Shown: in pieces, positions 7,509-14,881 of the stretch | How the letters are laid out: each line of letters opens with the position of its first letter | Numbering within the stretch: position 1 is the first letter of the stretch | DNA from: Asterionellopsis glacialis | Taxonomy: Eukaryota; Bacillariophyta; Plagiogrammaphyceae; Rhaphoneidales; Asterionellopsidaceae | Direction of reading: 5' to 3' | DNA: 14,881 nucleotides | Assembly: GCA_014885115.2 (NCBI GenBank) | Contig: WKLE02001700.1 | Coordinates: 1 to 14,881 of the forward strand | Position numbers and translations under genes: made by a program | Notes under the pieces: generated by a model | The model's input: only the letters and a program-made list of their open reading frames with translations | Told to the model about the DNA's origin: nothing | Databases searched by the model: none

Positions 7509-8558
7509 TCATTCCTCCATGGCCATAAGTGCTGTTTTCAGATTTGCATACCATGCCTGTAACATATGGATGGAGTCGTTCACTCTGTCCTGCACTGATC
7601 TCGTAAAATATCTCCACTGAATTTTTGCCGGAAAGGTGTGTCTCCTTTCATATTCTCTTCTCACTTTGGATTTCATTTTGTCCAGAACTATACTTTCTTC
7701 CTCTTGCTTATTGTGACCATAGATATCTCTGTTCCTAAACTTCCAAGTACTGAAAGCAATTTCATGTAATCCTTGAATGACGGTTTTGCTCCATGCAAGC
7801 TTATTGTGATATTTGGGGTTGATTCACTTGTCCATTTTACTCCTCTCTTCATAATATTCATCTTGTGCCATTGCCCACTTCAAGGATAACCATCCTTTGA
7901 ATACTTGATTCCAACCAATTTTGGTTTGTTCAGTTACGGCGCATAGTATGGTGTAGTCATAGTTTTTAGGGTTTGTAGGAAGTTAAAATACTCTTGGTGG
8001 TTCTACTTTGGACCAATGGATGATGTTTTGTTGCAGAGTTTTTATTATTTGTTGATAGGTGTGTTTCTTCATCAAAGTTGTCATAAGGCTTGTCACTTGA
8101 TTGATAAGATGTGATCTCCTTTGTGGATTTGGGCATTGGAATATGTGTATGCAGGACTCATCATGTTCGGATTGACAGCTAACACATTTAGCATTTTGAT
8201 GTTTTTGATAAAACTTTGTCCTTGCACCAACTGGTGGCCACTCACAGGTATATTGATGTATAAACCTTTTTAGACCTGGCTTTTGATGTTTGTTTACAAT
8301 TTCAAACAAATACCAGTCAATGGTATCCCAAGTCGACTGTTCCCAGCTGTATTTATTGCATTGATATTTCATTAAAGCCTTTGAATGAATTGCATCCTCG
8401 ATTTGAGTTTTCAGCTTTGTTGTAATCCTGATGCCCTCAATAGTAAGCGATATGGTTGTGGTTGGAAATGGTTGATGTTTTTCTTGGGATTTGGCGCATG
8501 AGTCATACACATATTCAGCTAATTCGTCTGCTGCTATGTTCAGTTGTGCAGGGTACAA
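7509..8558 (-). pseudogene. Non-LTR ORF2, C-terminal part: end of RNase H, CCHC-type finger and extension domain
   Basis: This segment begins at the tail of RNase H (NIAADELAEYVY, with a catalytic-type Asp at 8528-8526). It then runs through a charged linker to a finger at 8186-8133 with Cys at positions 1 and 4, His at 14 and Cys at 18 (C-x2-C-x9-H-x3-C). Beyond a TAA at 7985-7983 the same frame goes on with clear protein sense: TKIGWNQVFKGWLSLKWAM, a TGA at 7826-7824, then AFSTWKFRNRDIYGHNKQEE and RYFTRSVQDRVNDSIHMLQ, ending at the TGA 7511-7509. The Trp-x-x-Arg-Asn and GW-x5-GW pieces look like a conserved extension of this element type, as I recall it from diatom copies; its function is unknown. 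The stops show decay. Confidence 0.65.
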
Positions 8559-8990
8559 TAAATCCTCTGTTCGTTCGACGTCATCCTGGTGGCTTTTGAC
8601 CCATTTTATACGTATTGCTATCTTTTTGGTTTGAATGATATCTCATAAGAGAAATTCAATATCATAATTGGCTGCTATTTATCTGGACGTTCCTCTCATA
8701 GGATTTAGGGCTGCATTTATTTTGTTGACACACTCCATGTTATCACAGTATACTACAATCTGAACAACTATGTTACTGATGTGGAAGAATTTGCATATTT
8801 GTAAAACATATAGTAATGCTGATGTTATGCCGTAGAGCTCTGCTCAATGTGAGGTAAGTGTTGTAATTTTTCCATGGACTGGTCCCATTCCTTCTGCTAG
8901 TAGGTGCTCCAATATTGTTTCCAGTATCCACCTGTAGGTCACGCCTGCTGTCTTTTTTTGATCCATCGGAAGCTATGACCAGTTTAACTC
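8559..8990 (-). pseudogene. Non-LTR ORF2, RNase H domain
   Basis: The domain starts with ASDGS (Asp at 8967-8965) in the upstream frame. After KKDS the frame changes by one base near 8946, and reading continues as GVTYRWILE. It goes on through VHGKITTLTSH-TGA-AELYG (Glu at 8840-8838), VVYCDN (Asp at 8744-8742) and KWVKSHQDD. With the Asp at 8528-8526 just beyond this segment, all four carboxylates expected of RNase H family I are present. The stop before AELYG sits where an Arg codon (CGA) is expected. Further stops are a TAA at 8681-8679 and a TGA at 8645-8643. In the intact element this activity would remove RNA from the RNA/DNA hybrid during target-primed reverse transcription. Confidence 0.75.
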
Positions 8991-11866
8991 CTTGTCGTAT
9001 TTCATTAGCTATGGTGTTTTTGGACTGGGACGTTATGTTTTGCAGCAGATCTTGATATGCCTCTGGTAGTTGTGTTTTGAATTGTTGGAAAGTGTTACTG
9101 TCTGGCTGTATTGTAGTTCTGATGAATTGAGGTTTTGAGATCGTGATAGAGTCAGGAGTGATAGTGCGCTGAACTGGGATTGCTAGTTCAGGAAGCATGG
9201 ACTGTTCTTCCGTGAGTTTGTTGTATTGGCGGCAGTGTGTGTGCGATGGTTGGAATTTACTGTAGATGCCCTGGATGACTGATTCTTTATAGAGTATGTT
9301 TGTCTCTGGGTCCACTACTGTCAAGAATATCCTGTCAGGACACCAGATCCATTTTCCTAGAGGCTGTTTTAGTTCATATGGTTTGGCTGGGGATATTAAT
9401 AGGGTTGCCGTTATGGCTTTCCTCCATACTGTCCAACATTTACTTGGTGGATAAAATTGACGAGGCCATAGGAGCTTTGAAGTGCACAAACTGCAATTTC
9501 CAGTGAGAAATTGTTTGTCTATAAACTTGCCTGTGTGATCTGATATGTCAGCTACTGTGGACACTCAAAGGTATAGTCGACATGCATTAATCCTATGCAG
9601 TTCAGTTGGCAACTTTGTTCTTGACAATATTTTGTCCATAATAACTGAGTCATGTTCTCGCTGATGTGTAGGAACCCACATTTTGGGAAACTCAATTGAT
9701 CCATGGAAAGTTTTGAGGAATTTGCGAATTGTTAATATCCACCCATTGGGTATATATTTGAGAGGTGGTGATTGCTGAGACAACGGCTGGTGTAATAATG
9801 GAGTGCTTACCCCTGAAAAAATTTGTAGTTGTTCCAGGATGCAGATCATTGATTTTCCAAGATCATCTCATTGACGTATATGGGCAATGAGATATTTGAG
9901 TTGTAAGATACCTCTAACTTGATACATGTTGTCAAATCCAATGCATCCATAACATTCTGGTGTGTAAACTAGGACTCTCAGAAATCTGCTGTGATAGCTG
10001 CTATTTGCTAGAAATGCTCTTGTGAACGGTTGTTGGAGTTCGTTTATTTCTTGATATGTGTATGTAGTCATGGGGAGGCTGTACTCCAGCTGCTTGAAGG
10101 CCACTATTTTGTATGCAATCATGGCTTCATTGTGTGTAAGATTAGACGCACAGATTCCCCTTGTTAGTATGCGCACTTTTTCTTGAAGTACTGTGAGATG
10201 TGTGAACATTTTTTCGTGAAGTTGTACCCATATGCCAAGTAATTTAAATGCTTGTTCTGGGTTCAATTGTGTGATTATTGATCGCACTCCTGTGGAGCTG
10301 TTAGTGATTTCAATATCTCCTGGTGTTTCAAGGATAGACCTGGGAGTAGGAAGCTCTCCGTCCCATGCCCATGTAAGAATTGAACAAAAGTATTTCTTTA
10401 GATTCAGATTGCCACCTGTTGTATGAAGAATTCTTTCCCATTGTTGTGATGAACGTTTGAGTTGATCAAGTAGAGTGGAGTAGATTAGTCCATCCTGAGA
10501 GTCTCCATCATTTACCCCATTGTTTGCATTGCTGATGTATGCATCAATTGTTTGCAATGTTGAATCGTTGGATCCTGTCACTGATTGAATGGTCATACAT
10601 TGTGGTGCTATTTGTTCATGAGTTGAAATCATGTCGGTACTTAAGCTTGCCCATCCTGGTGGAGACCAGCCACCACCTTGCCCCAGTCCAAATTTAGGAT
10701 CTTCTGCTGAGTTGGTCCACAAATTTTCAGATGTGCTGTATGCCATTCGTACGGAATATTTCATGTTCAAGAGTATGGTGTTTTGAAGTTTGATAGCATT
10801 GATTGGAATTCTTTTGGATAGATGCGAGATGCTATTAACTGCTGGGATAATTCTGTCCTAACAGGCTTCCACGTCATTATTATTGATGGCAAGATTGTGC
10901 CTCATAATGTTGGCTGAGTCTATTGTCATTCTGAATTTTAGCAGTACATGTTGTGTTTTGAAACCTGGGAGTCCACCGTGTTGGCTCTGACGAAGTAGAT
11001 TGTGATCCTGGCAGTGGTATATGAATCTCCTTGCCCAGATTATCTTTGCAATACCATTCATGTTGGCCTCAAATAGATGGATGAGTTGGAGTCTGTGGAG
11101 TTTAGGTGATCCTATATCTTTCTCGATCATACACATAGTTGAGTTCTCCCATCTACATAGTGGTATCCCATGGTTTAATGGCAGGTTCATTAGCATTGTA
11201 AGTATGGACAAAATGTGTGAACTTTGGATCAATGCATTGTACAGGCCTAGATGAAATTGTGAAGGTGATGTAGATGTGTATTCATTCCAATTTTGTGTAT
11301 AGTTGGTAAACTTCTGGTTCCGTAATTGTCATGCTCATGATGGGGCACTCTCTTTGTTGTAGGTTCTGAATGAATCTTCTTGCTTCATAGTGTAGCTCTT
11401 CCAATTTATAGTTGTATTGTCCTTGTAGAATGTCATGTGCCACATGGCCGGTGCCTGTAAAACCTAAATGATAGCCTCTGTCTGTTTTTCCGAAGGGGGT
11501 ATTCTGTGCTAGCCAATAATGCTCCTCAGAATGTCGGAGTAGATGAGAGCGGATTGTGTCAGCATCTTGGACTTCTTTCCAGACTTCACTTTGTTTGGGT
11601 GGTTATTATGCGCTGGTACTTCAATAAAGTAGAACAAGCTTCATTGCTTGTTTGATAGATCTCGGGCTATATTTCGATGTATTTGCTTGCTAGATTTGCT
11701 TGCTGCTATATTTGATACTGCCTGAGCTACGCTGATATTATTATCCTGAGCCGCATTGATAGCTTTTTCTCTTAGCCACTCTTCCCAATGGTGCAATGCC
11801 TCTTTCTGGATAGCTGTGAGCTTAGTCTTGGACTGTGATATCAAGGATTTTATTTCTTGGGTGTTC
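8947..11866 (-). pseudogene. Non-LTR ORF2, reverse transcriptase and connector to RNase H
   Basis: From about 11288 to 8946 a single frame carries the RT. N-terminal motifs include SPSQFHLGLYNAL, HLFEANMNG and QHGGLPGFKTQ. Motif A is NNNDVEAC-stop-DRI (Asp at 10875-10873), motif B GLGQGGGWSPPGW, motif C AYISNANNG (Ser/Asn at 10533-10528 in place of Asp-Asp), and motif D GGNLNLKK. The thumb/connector follows with FKLLGIWVQ, LTHNEAMIAYK, the WILTIRKFL and HREHD-type segment, and RLYL-stop-VSTVADIS. Upstream, 11866-11288 is the N-terminal connector, with frameshifts near 11594 and 11288 and a TGA at 11643-11641. Stops in the main frame are TAG 10860-10858 (in place of the Tyr of motif A), TGA 9870-9868 and TGA 9567-9565. 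Loss of both motif C aspartates would abolish polymerisation even without the stops. Confidence 0.8.
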
Positions 11867-13099
11867 ATTACTTTGCTTCGAATATCATGTGATATGTCGA
11901 GTTCATCCTCAAGATGTTGTATGGTTGGTTGCAGGTTAACTGATGGTAAAAAGTAAATGAGATAGCCTTGTCTTCCAATATCATAGGAGCTGACCTGCCT
12001 GTATCAGTTTTCAGATATCAGGTATCCATATGGTTTATGGCTCACTTTGTTTTCTGCTGCTAGAACAATGTCTGTGAATGTTTTGTCAATCTTGTCCAGC
12101 AATTCCTGATGACTTTTGTTCCATTGCTGTGTAGGTACCTTCAATAGTTGCTGTAGTTTACGACAAATTTGCTGGTTAGTACACCCTCTTTGTACAGTAT
12201 GTCTAAGTGCTTCTGCATGTTTCTTGTTCTGTGATGACAGTTTTCTTGGTGGTATATTTTTCAATTCTTCTGAAGATATTATTAACTTTGACATCCACAT
12301 AGAGTCCTCTATGATCTGTATTGATTCCTAGTTTGAATGGTAGAATTCCAGCATTTATAGTATTTGTTGCTACTTTTGGGCATCCATAGATGTGATCGAT
12401 TTGATGAGTGCCTCTGGTGTATGTCTTGGGACATCCTTCCCCATGCAGCAGGTGATGTAGATTAGTCATTTGCAGACTATCCATTGTTCAATGGAGTTTC
12501 AAGTTTAGAGAGATACATTCCTCATTTGCATCCATTATTATGATGACAGCTTTGCCTTTATGGCATCAGGTCATAACAAATGTTTTTAGATCTTCCAGGA
12601 CTTGATGTTGTGGATCCGGTTGTGGTGTTGTATCCAGTAATAGTGCCAATTGTTGGGCATGCAGTGTCAAGTTGCCACTCAGCCCTTTTTCTTGGCATAC
12701 CCTATAGACGGTAATTATGGTTAGATTTGTATCACCTCTCATTGTCTGCCATGTCCATCTTCGTAATCTAGTGTCATTTCCTGAGTCTATGATTCTGCCT
12801 ACCCATTTTCCAACTACCATAGTGGTCGTTCTGCCTCTTTGTATATCCAATGTTGTAGGTATCAGTGATGTTGAGTATTGTGTATTGTAGGTTGTCCAGT
12901 TACTGAAATTTTCAGACTGTTTGCATATGGTTTTTAAGTTTTTTGTGAATTTGTTTTTGAGATTTTCCTTGTTCCAATTTACATTTGTTTCGGCTAATCC
13001 TATTACTCTGGCTTCCAGTGCCTTTGCCATAATAAATATATCCAATAGTTTTGTTGGGCTAGTGAATATCCCATTTTCATTTATAAAGAAAAGTCTCAT
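11867..13099 (-). pseudogene. Non-LTR ORF2, EEP endonuclease domain and linker
   Basis: The ATG at 13099 begins MRLFFINENGIF, the usual start of an apurinic-type endonuclease in non-LTR elements. Visible EEP motifs are INENGI (catalytic-type Asn), GLAETN (Glu at 12991-12989), the TIITVYR strand, IIIMDANEE (Asp-x-Asn at 12532-12524), HQIDHIYG and the final TDHRGLYVD. TGA stops at 12568-12566 and 12490-12488 interrupt the frame on either side of the Asp-Ala-Asn motif. Near 12260 the frame changes from the EEP end into NIPPRKLSSQNKK, a basic linker that continues to the RT connector through a TGA at 12006-12004. In an intact element this enzyme nicks the genomic target to prime reverse transcription. 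Confidence 0.8.
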
Positions 13100-13267
13100 T
13101 GCTGTTGAGTTATGTTCTTTGTGAGGTTGTGAATATGTTGTATCCTGGTGCTTGTTTAGATGGTTAATGAATGTGGCATGATTAGTTCTTTGAGTGATAG
13201 TGTTGTGATGTCGGGATTTTGCTTTAGGAGAGACTAGAGTGACTTCCCCGTCGCAGGTTGGGGGCTC
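13100..13267 (-). other. ORF1/ORF2 junction, open in the ORF2 frame
   Basis: The ORF2 frame stays open for 56 codons upstream of the ATG at 13099, back to a TAG at 13270-13268. The text looks like protein (DGEVTLVSPKAKSRHHN, then HATFINHLNKHQDTTYSQ). ORF1 runs in the neighbouring frame (MPNRSPQPATGKSL) until a TAG just past the C5 run near 13257. Either ORF1 slipped frame here and its true C-terminus is in the ORF2 frame, or the two ORFs are joined or overlap. Confidence 0.45.
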
Positions 13268-14881
13268 CTATTTGGCATTTCAGGGGTAGAGTTCTTGTCA
13301 ATTTCTCAAATGGGAGGACTGACAGGACTGCTTTTGTTCTCATATGATTGATTGGTTCTTTGTTGTTTACGAAGCGGAGAATTAGGAGTCATTGCATGTT
13401 GTAGTTGGAATTGTTGGGTTACTGTCTGATTCGCGAATTCTTTAAGATTGCTCTTAATTAGGTCTTCAAAAAGTGAGCGTTGATCCTTTAGAGCTTGTTT
13501 ATGGTTTTCTTGAATTACTTCTAGAGTTTGTTGTAGTTTTGCATTACTCTCAGTAACTTCAGATAATTTGTCATTTAAGGTGTTGAATTTTTGGAGACTC
13601 GTTCCCATTCAGAATTGGATTCTTGTTTCAATTCATCAAACCATCCCTGGACTTTGGATTTTAAAGTTGCAATGGAAGCGCCATCATCGACCTGTTCATT
13701 TGATGGAGATGATGTTCCTACATTTGAAGGTTTCTCCCATACATTCCTCACTGGTGCTGATGATGAACCGAGAGACGACACATAATTGCCATAACCTAAC
13801 AAGATTGACTGAACTCTTTTGCATGGTGTATATGCACCGGATTGAGTACTGGATGCTGTTGAATTTGTTGTCTTCCTATCTGGAGTGAATGATATTCCAT
13901 GAGACTTAATGCTCTGGTAGTATGTTGCCACTGCACTGAATGTTGAGATTGCTGAGTTATCATCGGTAAAATCTATTTCTTCTAGATGATTTTGTATTGC
14001 TTTAAAGTATGTGTTGATGAAGTCTTGTTGAAATGTATTTTCCATGGTGTTTCGTAGGTTGTGAAAGAATTCCTCAATTGTTGCTTGTAAATGCTCCTTG
14101 TATATTACCAGATAGCCATTTTCTCCTCAACTTTCAACAGAGTGAAAGAGTTTCTGTGAGCTAGGTGTCATTTGGGATGACAGGTATTCCTGCAACGTGT
14201 ACATTGCTCTTGTTTCAGCATATTCGTCCATTTCTTTGATTGGATGGGGTGTTGTGATATCTGCAAAGCCAATGATCGACTTTTTTCTGAGCTGGGTCAT
14301 GAGATTGTCATGGTCTCTTGCAAGTTTAATGAGTTCCGTGTTCAAGATGATACCTGGAATTGGATTGAATGAAATGATTTGGACATGTTTTAAGCTATCC
14401 GGCACTTGGTCAGAATTAGATAAACCTTTCAGTATTGCTTGCATGTAACCTTGTACATTGCTTAGGCTGCATGTGATGCCGATGGCCCAGATAAATAGTG
14501 CATTTGGTCCTTTTCCAATGCGTGTTCTGCAAGGACATAGGTCCAGTTTGCAACTGACATATTTGTCTGAGTTTCTAACAATTAATTCCTGTAGTTTTGC
14601 TTGAAGATCATCGAGTCTTGTCCAATCTGGATGGCTGTCTTTCACCCATGCTAAAAGACAGTTGTTGGTCATTGACAGTTTGGTTGCAAACATACGATGA
14701 TGGTGCACATCCAACCAGGGTTTGAGGGTATTACGTAGGTCAGAATACATGATTGATGTCTCAATGTACATAAAAAACTTAAGGGTTTGTTTGTTATTTC
14801 TATCAGTCAAGGCAGTGGTGCCTGCAATCCAGTCCAAAAGTGACCTTTTATCTGTAGGTAGTTGATCAATGGTTGTGATTG
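13256..14881 (-). pseudogene. Non-LTR ORF1-like protein, N-terminus beyond the window
   Basis: The frame is open from the right edge (ITTIDQLPTDKRSLLDWIAG) to a TGA at 14129-14127. It continues in the same frame from GENGYLVIYKEHLQ to about 13590, then shifts at an A5 run into LNDKLSEVTESNAKLQQ and ends near 13256 after another TGA at 13308-13306. The first 230 residues contain LKPWLDVHHHRMF and LLAWVKDSHPDWTRLDDL. The region after 13590 (13590-13400) has leucine/hydrophobic heptads typical of a coiled coil, like trimerising ORF1 proteins, followed by a Pro/Ser/Thr-rich tail. No RRM or zinc knuckle was recognised. It resembles the first ORF of diatom elements as I recall them, but I know no function beyond a presumed RNA-binding chaperone role. 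Confidence 0.6.

Larger units (their letters stand above)
7509..14881 (-). mobile_element. Decayed APE-type non-LTR retrotransposon, 5' end beyond the window
   Basis: The minus strand encodes, in order, an ORF1-like protein, an endonuclease/exonuclease/phosphatase (EEP) domain, a reverse transcriptase, an RNase H, a Cys/His finger and a Trp/Arg-rich C-terminal domain. This is the order of RNase H-carrying non-LTR retrotransposons. I do not assign a clade. The first ORF is open at the right edge, so the 5' end lies outside. The coding part can be followed to a TGA at 7511-7509. About 150-200 nt beyond it may be 3' UTR, but no poly(A) tail or target-site duplication was seen. Fifteen stops and at least six frameshifts make it non-functional as read. 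Confidence 0.85.

Noticed and set aside
7387..7620. Open frames on both strands (plus 7387-7620, minus 7617-7405)
   Set aside because: The plus frame is antisense to, and the minus frame out of phase with, the retroelement's C-terminal coding sequence, which reads better in its own frame.
11021..13124. Plus-strand open frames at 11021-11254, 11756-11956, 12116-12331 and 12921-13124
   Set aside because: All are antisense to the endonuclease and RT coding regions and have no recognisable domain.
7509..14881. TGA read as an amino acid (alternative code) in the retroelement
   Set aside because: Frameshifts, TAA and TAG stops and a lost RT active site accompany the TGAs; several fit Arg codons, and simple decay explains them.

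Overview
The window looks like nuclear DNA of a stramenopile alga, most likely a diatom. The left third carries an intron-containing protein-coding gene. The rest is a CpG-poor graveyard of mobile elements whose layouts recur in diatom genomes: an EEP-RT-RNase H non-LTR retrotransposon and an LTR-type Gag of the kind with an RxQKNYLR-like motif. There are no bacterial operon features, no tRNA or rRNA genes and no CRISPR array. The diatom assignment is inference from protein style and element content, since no search could be run.

Layout. 1-281: 5' flank with a CT-rich tandem repeat. 282-3700 (+): the only gene that reads intact, two exons split by a 95-nt GT-AG intron, encoding about 1,107 residues. 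It has an N-terminal signal-like segment, seven roughly 30-residue SAP-like repeats, a long charged disordered middle, and a hydrophobic, probably membrane-embedded C-terminus created by the splice. 3813-4732 (-): a convergent, frameshifted pseudogene that reads as an SPFH/flotillin-like protein; its last 142 codons are still open. 4740-5386 (+): remnant of a low-complexity coding region with four diverged copies of a TEENPDELINQES-like peptide, ending in 26 uninterrupted AAC codons. 5387-6109: AT-rich, no gene seen. 6110-6720 (-): a Gag fragment of an LTR retrotransposon, spread over several frames and disrupted by a 34-bp duplication. 6721-7070: nothing readable. 7071-7365 (+): a doubtful fragment with half a C2H2 finger. 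7509-14881 (-): most of one old non-LTR retrotransposon running off the right edge: ORF1, then endonuclease, reverse transcriptase, RNase H, a C-x2-C-x9-H-x3-C finger and a further Trp/Arg-rich C-terminal domain.

The element is dead: at least six frameshifts, 15 stops inside or at the end of the readable frame, and a reverse transcriptase whose YxDD box has become Y-I-S-N. Twelve of the 15 stops are TGA, and CG dinucleotides are strikingly scarce (3 CG in 9841-10140 against 17 in 2401-2700 of the host gene). This fits CpG methylation followed by deamination (CGA to TGA) as a main mode of decay. I found no convincing new multi-gene system. The best leads are the SAP-repeat membrane protein, the TGA/CpG decay signature, and the extended C-terminus of the retroelement.
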